Assembly: GCA_023145215.1 (NCBI GenBank)
Contig: JAGLED010000008.1
Coordinates: forward strand, 1-64,000
Length of the DNA stretch: 64,000 nucleotides
Direction of reading: 5' to 3'
From: Rhodospirillales bacterium
Lineage (GTDB): Bacteria; Pseudomonadota; Alphaproteobacteria; Rhodospirillales; Casp-alpha2
The position numbers and the translations under genes are program-made. Under the pieces are notes generated by a model. It was not told the origin of the DNA, searched no databases, and saw only the letters and a list, made by a program, of their open reading frames with translations. Below are positions 22,782 through 31,524 of the stretch, in pieces (the stretch's first letter is position 1; each line of letters begins with the position of its first letter).

Positions 22782-22782
22782 T

Positions 22783-22890
22783 CCCCCTCACCTGTCCTCT
22801 CCCCCGTATCCGGGGGAGCGGGACCCTGTCGATATATCACGCGAACTCATCCCTCTCCCCCACGCGTGGGGGAGAGGCTCGGTGAGGGTG
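22783..22890. repeat. Double-hairpin intergenic repeat, copy 2
   Basis: It starts CCCCCTCACCTGTCCTCTCC and ends GGCTCGGTGAGGGTG, with internal hairpins CCCCCGTATCCGGGGG and CCTCTCCCCC/GGGGGAGAGG. The order and spacers are as in 3928-4033. It fits exactly between the convergent E1 and AlaX stop codons and may end transcription from both sides. Confidence 0.85.
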
Positions 22891-23529
22891 CTATGCGACA
22901 AAGACCTCGATCCGCTCCTTACCGCCGCCGATGTTTTTGCGCTTGAGCGAAATTGCGCCGACCTCGCCGGTGCGCTTCACGTGAGTGCCGCCGCAGGGCA
23001 CCTTGCCGAAGCCGTCGATCTTCCAATAGCGTCGACTAGCGGCTTCGTCGCTGAAGGCGCTTTCGATCGGCATATCGGCGTCGACGATGCGGTTCGCTTC
23101 GCCGCCCAGCAGGTCGAAGTATTTCGAAATGTTTTCGTCCAGCGCGAAATCGATGCGCGCCTTATCCTCGGCGATGTGCGCGCCGATCTTCTCGATTCCG
23201 GGGAAGTGCTTGTAGACCAGTTCCAGGACGATCTCGGCAGCGAAATGAAGGCGCATCAATCGATAGCGCCGCACCCAGTCGATTTCGACATGCACGGGAT
23301 CACCCGGCGCAAGACCATGGTCTTCGGGAAGGGTATAGAGAATATCGCCGTCGTGCGTCCTCGCCTCAAGCACCGGATGCCCACCGATATGGCCGGCATC
23401 GCTTTCCTGGCCGCCTGAAAACGCGAAGAAGACGGTCTCGGCCAGCGTGATGCGATCACCCTCGACCGTGTTCACTTTTGTGTCGAGTTCGCGAAGGTAA
23501 GGGTCATCCCAAAATACCTTGCGCAACAT
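22891..23529 (-). CDS. AlaX-type alanyl-tRNA editing protein
   Basis: 212 residues homologous to the editing domain of alanyl-tRNA synthetase. Such free-standing proteins hydrolyse Ser-tRNA(Ala) or Gly-tRNA(Ala). Seen: FFAFSGGQESDAG, IDWVRRYRLMRLHFAAEIVL, and the zinc/tRNA motif PCGGTHVKRTGEVG. The usual first zinc pair HxxxH (HTAxH) is here H-F-A-A-E, so glutamate replaces the second histidine, while the C-x3-H of CGGTH is intact. It may still bind zinc through Glu, or belong to a divergent branch. It is monocistronic and converges on the E1 gene. Confidence 0.87.
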   Translation of the reverse strand: MLRKVFWDDPYLRELDTKVNTVEGDRITLAETVFFAFSGGQESDAGHIGGHPVLEARTHDGDILYTLPEDHGLAPGDPVHVEIDWVRRYRLMRLHFAAEIVLELVYKHFPGIEKIGAHIAEDKARIDFALDENISKYFDLLGGEANRIVDADMPIESAFSDEAASRRYWKIDGFGKVPCGGTHVKRTGEVGAISLKRKNIGGGKERIEVFVA

Positions 23530-23544
23530 TCGGCAAGCCCGGCC

Positions 23545-23916
23545 TCAGCCGTCCCACTCGAGTGACGTTTCAAGGCGCGCGTGGAGCGTCTGCCAAATTT
23601 CGACCTCATCCGGGTCGGCGTCGGGATGATGTTCCTCGATCAGGCTTTGCTCGTGCTTGATATGGTCCTGGACCAGGCCCAGCACTTCCTGGATATCCTC
23701 GCGCGGCACGTCCTCGAACTTGACCTTACCGTCGAACAACATGTCCGCGCGGTCCATCATGTCGAGCTTCTCCAGGTCCTTGTCGAGGTCCTGATACCGC
23801 TTCTTCCACTTGTGCCAAACCGACGTCTTGGGCACGCCGTCGCCGTCGCGCTCTTGTTCGTTCAGTATGCCCATGAGGGTCATGAACTCATGAACGGAGA
23901 ACTGGATCGTATCCAT
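23545..23916 (-). CDS. Conserved hypothetical protein, highly charged
   Basis: 123 residues, acidic and rich in Asp, Glu and Lys, with no signal peptide or membrane segment. The start MDTIQFSVHEFMTLMGIL and the middle WHKWKKRYQDLDKDLEKLDMM suggest an all-helical soluble protein. No family was recognised. The ATG at 23916 is preceded by GGAAGCGAG. It is 15 nt upstream of the AlaX gene and 56 nt downstream of the N-formylglutamate amidohydrolase gene on the same strand, so it might share their transcript. Confidence 0.65.
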   Translation of the reverse strand: MDTIQFSVHEFMTLMGILNEQERDGDGVPKTSVWHKWKKRYQDLDKDLEKLDMMDRADMLFDGKVKFEDVPREDIQEVLGLVQDHIKHEQSLIEEHHPDADPDEVEIWQTLHARLETSLEWDG

Positions 23917-23972
23917 AACAGTCTCGCTTCCGTTTCGGATTGCCGCCCTTATAGAAGAATAGATCGGGCGGA

Positions 23973-24827
23973 TCAAACCGCCGCGTTCGACCTGACGAAC
24001 GTGGCGATTGCGGCGGTCATATCGGCAATCACGGCGGCGGTTTCGTCGTATCGGTCGTTCTTGGTAAGCGCTATCTCGTCCATATAGAGCCGCCGATTGA
24101 TCTCGATCTGCAGGCTGTGGCGGTTCTCGTCCGGACGGCCGTGCTTGCGAACCAGCTCGACACCCTTCATCGGCCAGTTGACGGCAACGTCGTAGCCCCG
24201 CCCGGCCAGGAAGTCGCGTACGGTCTCGGTGAATGCCGCCGCGCACGTCGTGCCGTCGCGATCGCCCAAAACGAAATCTGCGCGGTCGACGGGACCGTCC
24301 TCGGTCGTTTCGTCGCCGCGCGCCGGCATCGAATGACAATTGATGTGCCAGACACCGCCGAAGTCGGCGTAAAGACGCTCGGTCTCGGCGGCCAGGGTTT
24401 CGTGATAGGGCGCCCAGTAATTATCGATCCGCCCCTGCACTTCCGCCGCCGTCAGCTTGCGATCATAGATCGGATGGACGCCGCCGATCTTGGTCCAGAC
24501 GAGCCCGGTACCACGATTGGTCTTGATGCTGGGTTTCACCGTCCTGGTCCAAGCGTCGGCGAGCGCCGTGATTTCAATATCCTCGGTCGTGCGGTTTGGA
24601 TCGATATAGCAGCGCGGGAACGTCGCTTCGACCATCACCGCGCCCAGTTGGTCGACGCCCTTAAAAAGCTGATCGACGAAGGTATCCTCGCTGCGCCTGA
24701 GGATGTTCGTCGCCAGCGACGGCTTCATATCCGCGGGATATTCGAGGCCGCTGTGCGGGCTGTCGAAGACAAGCGGGATCGCCATCGTACCGGCACCGGG
24801 CCGGGACACGATAACCGGTTCGGTCAT
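23973..24827 (-). CDS. N-formylglutamate amidohydrolase family protein
   Basis: 284 residues. The family pattern is clear: PLVFDSPHSGLEYP near the start, PRCYIDPNRTTEDIE, GGVHPIYDRKL, WHINCHSMPAR with the likely metal-binding histidine, and HSLQIEINRRLYMDE. The enzyme hydrolyses N-formyl-L-glutamate (last step of one histidine degradation route) or related N-acyl amino acids. It starts 3 nt after the stop of the last ABC ATPase gene, so it is probably the sixth gene of the peptide transporter operon. That suggests it processes imported N-acylated amino acids or peptides. No hut gene is nearby. Confidence 0.9.
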   Translation of the reverse strand: MTEPVIVSRPGAGTMAIPLVFDSPHSGLEYPADMKPSLATNILRRSEDTFVDQLFKGVDQLGAVMVEATFPRCYIDPNRTTEDIEITALADAWTRTVKPSIKTNRGTGLVWTKIGGVHPIYDRKLTAAEVQGRIDNYWAPYHETLAAETERLYADFGGVWHINCHSMPARGDETTEDGPVDRADFVLGDRDGTTCAAAFTETVRDFLAGRGYDVAVNWPMKGVELVRKHGRPDENRHSLQIEINRRLYMDEIALTKNDRYDETAAVIADMTAAIATFVRSNAAV

Positions 24828-24830
24828 TCT

Positions 24831-25829
24831 TCAGGTTCCGTCGTTGAGGTGGCAGGCCGACCATCGTTTCGGCGCAATCTCGCGGAGCACCGGGCGCTCG
24901 GCCCTGCAGCGTTCGTTGGCGTGCGGACAGCGCGGGTGGAAATGGCAGCCGCTCGGCGGATCGAGCGGCGACGGAATCTCGCCTTCGACCGGCTTGTAGT
25001 CGAGGCCGCGCTGATCGACGCGCGGCACCTCGTTCAGCAACGCTTCGGTATACGGGTGGTTCGGGGCATCGAACAGTTCGTCGGTTTCGGCGATCTCGAC
25101 GATGCGGCCCAGATACATGATCACGACGCGGTCGGAGATATGCTCGACCACCGAAAGATCATGGCTGATGAACAGGTACGTCAGGTCCAGGTCTTCGCGC
25201 AGATCCATAAACAGGTTGATCACCTGCGCCTGGATCGACACGTCGAGCGCCGCGATCGCTTCGTCGCAGACCAGAAATTCCGGCTTCACCGCGAGCGCGC
25301 GGGCAATACCGATCCGCTGGCGCTGGCCGCCCGAGAACTGATGCGGAAAGCGGCGGCGGTATTCCGGGTCCAGCCCGACCCGCTGCATGACTTCGCTGAC
25401 ATATTCGTGGATCTCGGAGGCTTTGCAGAATCCGTGCGCAACCGGCGCTTCGCCGATGATGTCGACGACGCGCATGCGCGGATTGAGACTGGCGAACGGG
25501 TCCTGGAAGATCATCTGGATTTCCAACGCGGCGCGCTTGGCTTCTTCCGGGTTCATTTCCGTGAGCGCCACGTCCTTGTAGACGATACGCCCGGACGTCG
25601 GACGAAGAATGCCGGCGATCATGCGGCCAAGCGTCGACTTGCCGCAGCCGGATTCGCCGACCAGGCCGACAACGCCGCCCTTCTCGATGGAAAAGGACAC
25701 CCCATCGACGGCATGCACGACTTCCTCGCGGACGTTGGAGCCCAACTTCTGCGCGATCTTTCCGGCGACGTCGAGCTTCTTGACGAAGTTCTTCGTCAGA
25801 TCGTCTATCTGCAGCATCGCTTCGCTCAT
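24831..25829 (-). CDS. Peptide ABC transporter ATPase, DppF/OppF type
   Basis: 332 residues. Walker A GESGCGKSTLGR, Q-loop region QMIFQDPFASLNPRM, signature FSGGQRQRIGIARAL, Walker B FLVCDEAIAALDVS and the H-loop FISHDL are present. The C-terminal oligopeptide-transporter extension with the cysteines CHFHPRCPHANERC is typical of DppD/OppF proteins and may carry an Fe-S cluster. Asp-Glu of Walker B is followed by AIAALD instead of the usual PTSALD. Its ATG overlaps the preceding gene by 4 nt (25826-25829). It supplies ATP hydrolysis on the cytoplasmic face with the DppD-type partner. Confidence 0.95.
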   Translation of the reverse strand: MSEAMLQIDDLTKNFVKKLDVAGKIAQKLGSNVREEVVHAVDGVSFSIEKGGVVGLVGESGCGKSTLGRMIAGILRPTSGRIVYKDVALTEMNPEEAKRAALEIQMIFQDPFASLNPRMRVVDIIGEAPVAHGFCKASEIHEYVSEVMQRVGLDPEYRRRFPHQFSGGQRQRIGIARALAVKPEFLVCDEAIAALDVSIQAQVINLFMDLREDLDLTYLFISHDLSVVEHISDRVVIMYLGRIVEIAETDELFDAPNHPYTEALLNEVPRVDQRGLDYKPVEGEIPSPLDPPSGCHFHPRCPHANERCRAERPVLREIAPKRWSACHLNDGT

Positions 25830-26824
25830 GCCCCGACCTCCTCGTTGCGGTCGAGATGCGGGTGGAAACAGCGAACCTCGCGCCCCTCAACGGGCTTGGT
25901 GATTTCCGGCTCGACCCTGCATGCCGAATCGGCGCGCGGGCAGCGGGCCTGAAACGCACAGCCCTCGGGCAGATTGAGCAGCGACGGCGCCATGCCCGGG
26001 ATCTGGTAAAGCCGTTGGCCCCGGGTGTTGTGGCCCGGAACGGAACCCAGCAATCCGCGCGTATAAGGATGCACAGGATGATCGAGCACGTCGTCGATCC
26101 CACCCTGTTCGACGATACGCCCGCCGTACATCACGCAAATCTTGTCGGCAAGGCCCGCGACCACGGCGAGGTCGTGGGTGATCCAGATCATCGAGGTGCC
26201 GGTCTCGCGGCAAAGCTTTTGCGCTTCATAAAGGATCTGTCCCTGGATCGTCACGTCGAGGGCCGTCGTCGGTTCGTCGGCAATGATCAGGTCGGGCTTG
26301 TTCAGCAGCGCGATGGCGATGGCGACGCGCTGGCGCATCCCGCCGGAAAACTGGTGCGGATAGGAGCGGAGACGCTCATCGGGCGCCGGGATACCGACCT
26401 GACCCAGGGCATCGCGGGCGCGGGCGAGCGCGTCTGTCTTGCTGACCGACGGATCGTGCGCACGGATCGTTTCGACCATCTGGGTGTCGACGCGCAGCAC
26501 GGGGTTGAGCGTCATCATCGGGTCCTGGAAGATCATCGCGATCCGATCGCCGCGCAGCTTGCGCATGCCTTCGTCGCTGAGATCGAGCAGGTTCTGGCCG
26601 TTATAAAGCACCTCACCGGAAACGACGCGGCCAGGCGGATCGACCAGACCGATGATCGAGAATCCGGTCACCGACTTGCCGGAGCCCGACTCGCCGACAA
26701 GCCCCACCACCTCGCCCTTGCCGACGGTAAAGCTGACGCCGTCGACGGCCCGGGCGACGCCGGCCTTGGTGAAGAAGTGCGTCTTGAGTTCTCGGACGTC
26801 GAGGGTTGGCGTATCGGCGCTCAT
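25826..26824 (-). CDS. Peptide ABC transporter ATPase, DppD/OppD type
   Basis: 332 residues. Walker [27 protein letters not shown], signature [15 protein letters not shown], Walker [15 protein letters not shown] and WITHDLAVV are intact. The C-terminal extension holds [14 protein letters not shown]. It pairs with the DppF-type ATPase to drive the transporter. Both ends overlap neighbouring genes by 4 nt (ATGA at 26821-26824 and 25826-25829), a sign of translational coupling and equal subunit production. Confidence 0.95.
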   Translation of the reverse strand: MSADTPTLDVRELKTHFFTKAGVARAVDGVSFTVGKGEVVGLVGESGSGKSVTGFSIIGLVDPPGRVVSGEVLYNGQNLLDLSDEGMRKLRGDRIAMIFQDPMMTLNPVLRVDTQMVETIRAHDPSVSKTDALARARDALGQVGIPAPDERLRSYPHQFSGGMRQRVAIAIALLNKPDLIIADEPTTALDVTIQGQILYEAQKLCRETGTSMIWITHDLAVVAGLADKICVMYGGRIVEQGGIDDVLDHPVHPYTRGLLGSVPGHNTRGQRLYQIPGMAPSLLNLPEGCAFQARCPRADSACRVEPEITKPVEGREVRCFHPHLDRNEEVGA

Positions 26825-27735
26825 TTCTGCAGCCTCGGGTTCAGAACGTCGCGCAGCTGGTCGCCGACGAGATTAATGGAAACGATGGTGACCAAGAGCG
26901 CGATGCCGGGGAAGAAACTGACCCAATAAAGCCCGCTGAGCATGACTTCGAAACCGTTAGCAATCAGCAGGCCGAGTGACGGCTCGGTGATCGGCAGGCC
27001 AACACCGAGGAAGCTGAGCGTCGCTTCGAGTGAAATGGCGTGCGCCGTCTGCACCGTGCCGACGACGATCAGCGGCGGCAGGCAGTTCGGCATCAAATGG
27101 CGGAACACGATGCGGTTGTTGCCGAGCGCGAGACATGTCGCGGCCTCGATATATTCCTTGTTGCGTTCGACCAGCGCGGAGCCCCGCACGGTGCGGGCGT
27201 AATACGCCCACTGCACCAGAACCAGTGCGATAATCACCTTGTCGACGCCGGTGCCCAGCACGGAAATCAGGATCAGCGCCACGAGAATTGCTGGGAACGA
27301 CAGCTGGATGTCGACGACCCGCATGATCAGGGTGTCGACCTTGCCGCCGTAGTAGGCGGCGATCAGCCCGATGACGCTACCGATGCAAAGCGCGATGATG
27401 CCCGACATCACGCCGACGCCGAGACTGATCCGCAACCCGTAGAAAATGGAACTCAACAGATCCCGTCCGGCGCTGTCGGTGCCGAGCCAGAACGTCACCC
27501 CGTCCATACTCGTGGTACCGGGCTCGAGCTTGCTGTCCAGAATGCTGACCTTGGCAAGATCGTAGGGATCGGTCGGCGAAATCCACGGCGCAAAAATGGC
27601 GATGAAGATGATCGCGACGAGAACGACAAAAGCGACCACGGCGATCTTGTTGTCCGAGAAGTCGGAGATGAAGCGCTGCAGCGGCGTTTCGACCTTCGCC
27701 GGCATGACTGTCGATTGATCCACGGTTTCGCTCAT
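26821..27735 (-). CDS. Peptide ABC transporter permease, DppC type
   Basis: 304 residues. An N-terminal tail, one membrane helix (VVAFVVLVAIIFIAIFAPWI), the WLGTDSAGRDLLSSIFYGLRISLGVG segment typical of DppC/OppC, and the EAA loop with EYIEAATCLALGNNRIVFRHLMPN precede the last membrane helices. The true start is the ATG at 27735, overlapping the DppB stop by 4 nt; an open frame continues upstream to 27903 but has no membrane-protein character. Confidence 0.93.
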   Translation of the reverse strand: MSETVDQSTVMPAKVETPLQRFISDFSDNKIAVVAFVVLVAIIFIAIFAPWISPTDPYDLAKVSILDSKLEPGTTSMDGVTFWLGTDSAGRDLLSSIFYGLRISLGVGVMSGIIALCIGSVIGLIAAYYGGKVDTLIMRVVDIQLSFPAILVALILISVLGTGVDKVIIALVLVQWAYYARTVRGSALVERNKEYIEAATCLALGNNRIVFRHLMPNCLPPLIVVGTVQTAHAISLEATLSFLGVGLPITEPSLGLLIANGFEVMLSGLYWVSFFPGIALLVTIVSINLVGDQLRDVLNPRLQK

Positions 27736-28709
27736 TGTCCGGCATCCTTGATACGCACCCGGGGATCGAGCACGGAATAAAGTACGTCGACGATCAGATT
27801 GATGATCACGAAGATGAGGACGATGATCATCAGGTAGGCGACGATGATCGGGCGGTCGAGATTGTGCAGCGAGTCGATCAGCAGCTTGCCCATGCCCGGC
27901 CACGCAAACACGGTCTCCGTCACCACCGAGAACGCAATGAGGCTGCCGAACTCGAGACCGAGAACCGTCACCACCGGGATCATGATATTCTTGAGCACGT
28001 GCACCAGGATCACCCGGGATTCCGAGAGCCCCTTGGCGCGGGCGAATTTGACGTAGTCCTGGTGCATGGCTTCGCGCGTCCCGGCGCGCGCCAGACGAAT
28101 CACCAGTGAAATTTTTAGGAGCGCGAGGTTTAATGCCGGCATCAACAGATGCGACAGCCCGTCCAGCGTCAGGAAACTGACTTCGATCCCCAGCACCTCG
28201 ACCGTGTCGCCCCTGCCCGTCGACGGCAGCCAGCCGAGCATCACCGCGAACACCATGATCATCATCAGACCGACCCAGAATGTCGGCAATGAAAAGCCGA
28301 GAATGGACCCCGCCATAATGGTTCTGGATGAGATCGCCGTCGGCCGCATACCGGCATAGACGCCGAGCGGCACGCCGATGACGACGGCAAGGATCAACGC
28401 GGTCAGCGCAAGTTCGAACGTCGCCGGAATACGCTGGACGATCAGCTTGAGCGCCGATTCGCCGAAAATGAACGACTTGCCGAGGTCGCCCTCAAGCGCA
28501 TTGCCAACAAAAAACAGGTACTGTTCGTGCAGCGGCCGGTCGAGACCCAGATCGCGGATCACCCGCTGGATCTCTGCCTGATCGGCTTCCGGATTGATCA
28601 GCATGTCGACCGGGTCACCGACGACGTTGACGCCGACGAAGACGATCAGCGACATGACCGCGACCACCACCACGCTTTGAAGCAAGCGCCGAATTATGAA
28701 TACCGACAC
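27732..28709 (-). CDS. Peptide ABC transporter permease, DppB type
   Basis: 325 residues with six likely membrane helices, starting MSVFIIRRLLQSVVVVAVMSL as usual for DppB/OppB. It has the GDLGKSFIFG segment, the EAA motif DYVKFARAKGLSESRVILVHVLKN, and ends PRVRIKDAGQ. It forms the transport channel with the DppC-type subunit. It lies 70 nt downstream of the binding-protein gene, with a strong hairpin in that gap. Confidence 0.94.
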   Translation of the reverse strand: MSVFIIRRLLQSVVVVAVMSLIVFVGVNVVGDPVDMLINPEADQAEIQRVIRDLGLDRPLHEQYLFFVGNALEGDLGKSFIFGESALKLIVQRIPATFELALTALILAVVIGVPLGVYAGMRPTAISSRTIMAGSILGFSLPTFWVGLMMIMVFAVMLGWLPSTGRGDTVEVLGIEVSFLTLDGLSHLLMPALNLALLKISLVIRLARAGTREAMHQDYVKFARAKGLSESRVILVHVLKNIMIPVVTVLGLEFGSLIAFSVVTETVFAWPGMGKLLIDSLHNLDRPIIVAYLMIIVLIFVIINLIVDVLYSVLDPRVRIKDAGQ

Positions 28710-28735
28710 CGCGGGCCCCCGCTACTGAACGCGAA

Positions 28736-28765
28736 CTGCCGGAACGGCACAAGCCGTCCCGGCAG
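28736..28765 (-). terminator. Strong hairpin between binding-protein and permease genes
   Basis: On the minus strand CTGCCGGGACGGC, loop TTGT, GCCGTTCCGGCAG gives a 13-bp stem with one G-T pair. No T tract follows. Hairpins in this place usually protect the 3' end of the binding-protein message or partially stop transcription, so more binding protein than permease is made. It is therefore better seen as an mRNA-stabilising or attenuating structure than a full terminator. Confidence 0.7.
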
Positions 28766-28779
28766 CATCACGTGCAAGG

Positions 28780-30363
28780 TTACTGGGAAACGATACCCAT
28801 GGCGTAGGTACGTTCATCCGTACGGGCGTTGTATTTGAGGCCCTTCTTCGCCGCCCAGGTGTTGACCTGGTAGTGCAGCGGGATGATGCCCTGGTCTTCG
28901 CCAATGCCGATGTCAGTGGCTTTCGCCAGCAGCGCGGCGCGCTTGTCGTCATCGACGGTGGAGAGCGCTTCATCCAGGATCTTGTCGAATTCCGGATTGG
29001 AATGACGGCCCCGGTTCGAAGACCCCATGCCCTTGTCCTTGTTGTAGGTCGCGAGCAGCGACTTGAGCGGCGAAGAGGCTTCACCCGTGCCCGAACCCCA
29101 ACCGACCAGCACGAAGCTGAATTCCGGCATGTTGTCCGGACCGCCGCGCGATGCACGCTTGAAGAACACCGACTTGGTCATCGTTTCGACGGACGTTTCG
29201 ATACCGATGCGCGAGAACATCTGCGCCACGGCTTCGAGGATCTTGGCGTCGTTGATGTAACGGTCGTTCGGGCCGTGCACCTTCATCTTAAAGCCGTCCG
29301 GATATCCCGCGTCGGCGAGCATCTTCTTGGCGCCTTCCGGATCATATTTCTCCGGTTCCAGATTCGGGCTGCGGCCGAAGAAACCTTCCGGCAGCAACTG
29401 GCCTGCCGGGATGGCGACGCCTTCCATGACGCGCTCGACGATCAGATCACGGCTGATGGCCTTCGAAAGCGCCTTGCGGACGTTCGGATCGAGCAGCGGG
29501 TTTTTGATCTTGGAGCCGTCCTTGGCGGTGATGTCGGGGCTGTCTTCGCGGAACTGATCCATGTGCAGGTAGATCACGCGGTTCGAGATGCCCTGGCTGA
29601 GCGACAGGTTCGGGTCTTTTTCGAGACGCGAGATATCGATCGTCGGCACGTTGTCGATGAAGTCGACGTCACCGGCGAGCAGCGCCGCGACACGTGACGG
29701 GCCGGACTTGATCGGCTTGTAGGTGACCTTGTCCCATTCCGGCTTGTCGCCGTGATAGCCTTCGTAACGCTCGAGCACGATGCGATCGCCCGGCACCCAT
29801 TCGACGAACTTGTACGGGCCGGTCCCGGCGGTCGCCTTGCCGGAATTAAAGTCCTCGGTCGAGGCGTCGACGGCTTTATCGGAGATGATGTGAATCGTCG
29901 AAATGTCGACCGGCATCAGCGGATACGGGGCCTCCGTCTTCACGCGGATCGTGTAGTCGTCGACTTTCTCGAAGGTCTTGCCCTTGAGGTAAAGCGCGAA
30001 GCTCGACGGCGAATTCGGCACGTTCGGCGCGCGCTTGACGGTCGCCATCACATCATCCGCGTTGAACTCGGAGCCGTCGTGGAACTTGACGCCCTTGCGC
30101 AGCTTGAATTCCCACGTCAGGTCGTCGACCGCTTTCCATTCGGTCGCGAGGCCCGGCGTCAGGCGCTGCTTTTCGTCCTGCTCGATCAGACGCGAGAAGA
30201 TATGCGCCGCCATCGAGTTGTTCGGCGTCAAGTTGTGATAGTGCGGATCGATCGAGGACGGCTCTGAACCGTAACCGATCGTCAGCGATTCCGCCTGGGC
30301 GAAGCCCGGCAGGCTGAGCAGTGCGGCAACGGCGCCGACTGCGAGTGTCTTCCTGAAGTGCAT
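28780..30363 (-). CDS. Family 5 extracellular solute-binding protein (peptide transporter)
   Basis: About 527 residues with a signal peptide (AVGAVAALLSLPGFAQA) and mature start ESLTIGYGSEPSSIDPHYHN. The SBP_bac_5 pattern is present: ATEWKAVDDLTWEFKLRKGVKFHDGSEF, GTGPYKFVEWVPGDRIVLERYE and PLLDPNVRKALSKAISRDLIVERV. It binds di- or oligopeptides (or another organic ligand) in the periplasm and delivers them to the permeases. An ATG at 30369 lies only two bases after AGGGAG; the ATG at 30363, eight nt after it, is preferred. It is first in the transport operon and divergent from the LysR gene. Confidence 0.93.
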   Translation of the reverse strand: MHFRKTLAVGAVAALLSLPGFAQAESLTIGYGSEPSSIDPHYHNLTPNNSMAAHIFSRLIEQDEKQRLTPGLATEWKAVDDLTWEFKLRKGVKFHDGSEFNADDVMATVKRAPNVPNSPSSFALYLKGKTFEKVDDYTIRVKTEAPYPLMPVDISTIHIISDKAVDASTEDFNSGKATAGTGPYKFVEWVPGDRIVLERYEGYHGDKPEWDKVTYKPIKSGPSRVAALLAGDVDFIDNVPTIDISRLEKDPNLSLSQGISNRVIYLHMDQFREDSPDITAKDGSKIKNPLLDPNVRKALSKAISRDLIVERVMEGVAIPAGQLLPEGFFGRSPNLEPEKYDPEGAKKMLADAGYPDGFKMKVHGPNDRYINDAKILEAVAQMFSRIGIETSVETMTKSVFFKRASRGGPDNMPEFSFVLVGWGSGTGEASSPLKSLLATYNKDKGMGSSNRGRHSNPEFDKILDEALSTVDDDKRAALLAKATDIGIGEDQGIIPLHYQVNTWAAKKGLKYNARTDERTYAMGIVSQ

Positions 30364-30430
30364 TGTCATTGCTCCCTGACTGAAAGGCGGAGCGCGATTG
30401 AAACGCGCCCCTGAGATTTATCATTTCGTT

Positions 30431-30446
30431 ACGGCATTGATGCCGT
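30431..30446. promoter_or_regulatory. Palindrome in the divergent LysR/transporter control region
   Basis: ACGGCA-TTGA-TGCCGT is a perfect inverted repeat 68 nt upstream of the binding-protein start. It could be an operator or a hairpin in the leader of the transporter message. Confidence 0.45.
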
Positions 30447-30476
30447 TTCACCGATCATGATGACATGTTCCCAAGA

Positions 30477-30493
30477 GATGACAAATAGTCATC
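30477..30493. promoter_or_regulatory. Candidate LysR operator (T-N11-A palindrome)
   Basis: GATGAC-AAATA-GTCATC is a perfect palindrome with 6-bp arms and contains the T-N11-A arrangement (T in ATGAC, A in GTCAT) typical of LysR-type binding sites. It lies 52 nt upstream of the LysR start and 114 nt upstream of the binding-protein start, the usual place for a shared operator. An A/T-rich stretch CATATTTAGTATAACAACAT follows it. Confidence 0.6.
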
Positions 30494-30544
30494 CATATGC
30501 ATATTTAGTATAACAACATACATAATTCGAATGCCTGGGTTGTC

Positions 30545-31447
30545 ATGCTTGAATTACCTTCGCTCCGCGAGCTCGAAGTTTTCCGTGCCACGATCTCCGC
30601 GGGTTCGGCGACGTCTGCGGCGCAACGGCTCGGCATATCCCAACCATCCGTGAGCCGTGCGCTGGCCCAGATCGAACAACGGGTCGGCATGATCCTGTTT
30701 CTCAGGCAGAACGGCCGGCTTGTCCCGACGGCGGAAGCACTTGCGCTTAACAACGAACTCGATGATGTCTTCGAAAGCCTGGACCGCGTCCGGCGGTTTG
30801 CCGTGGAAGCCGACGCGTCGCGGGGCGGCAGGCTGCGCGTCCTCGCCCCGCCGAGCTTCTGCAGCCACTTCGTCACGCCGACGATCGTCGAGTTCAAGCA
30901 GGCGCATCCGAACGTGCTGATCGAATTTCGCGTTGTGTCGAGCCAGGAAGCCATCAACCGCATCACGTCATGCGAAGCGGACCTCGCGGTCACCACGAAC
31001 CGGGTCGCCCACGCCGGCGTACGCATGGAGACAATGCTGCAAACGCAGTCCATCTGCGCCATGCCGATCGGCCACCGCCTGGCGAGCCGCCAGACCATCC
31101 ACGCCAAGGACCTGGAAGGCGAAAACTTCATCGCGCTCACCAGCAACCTGAAAGCCAGGCGCGGCGTCGACCGAATCTTCGAGCGCGGCGGTATTACGCG
31201 GAATATCATCGTTGAGACCACGACCAACCATGCCGCATGCGAATGCGTGGCCGCGGGACTCGGCATCACGGTCATCAACCCGTTTCCGGTCATATCGAAT
31301 TTCACGGGCCAGATTGTCATCCGTCCTTTCGTGCCGAAGTTCGAACACAGCGTGTATGCGGTTTTCCCGTCCGAGACGGCGCCCAACTGGCTCGGGCGGG
31401 CGTTTCTGTCTTATCTGAAACGGAACGCTATCAACTGGCGCGCGTGA
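30545..31447 (+). CDS. LysR family transcriptional regulator
   Basis: 300 residues. The N-terminal winged helix reads LRELEVFRATISAGSATSAAQRLGISQPS followed by VSRALAQIEQRVGMILFLRQ; a LysR substrate domain of about 210 residues follows. It is divergent from the peptide transporter operon and 77 nt upstream of the M14 aspartoacylase-like gene. It probably controls both sides in response to an imported substrate or its product. The T-N11-A palindrome at 30477-30493 is the likely site. Confidence 0.93.
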   Translation: MLELPSLRELEVFRATISAGSATSAAQRLGISQPSVSRALAQIEQRVGMILFLRQNGRLVPTAEALALNNELDDVFESLDRVRRFAVEADASRGGRLRVLAPPSFCSHFVTPTIVEFKQAHPNVLIEFRVVSSQEAINRITSCEADLAVTTNRVAHAGVRMETMLQTQSICAMPIGHRLASRQTIHAKDLEGENFIALTSNLKARRGVDRIFERGGITRNIIVETTTNHAACECVAAGLGITVINPFPVISNFTGQIVIRPFVPKFEHSVYAVFPSETAPNWLGRAFLSYLKRNAINWRA

Positions 31448-31524
31448 AGGTGGTTGTTCGGCGGGCTTGACTTGCGAAACGGCAGGGGCACATATCCAGA
31501 AATCAAATTTCCAGGAGACCGCCC

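Noticed and set aside
24117-25952. 611-codon forward frame opposite the amidohydrolase and ABC ATPase genes
   Set aside because: The reverse strand carries intact Walker and signature motifs; the forward frame has none and spans two genes.
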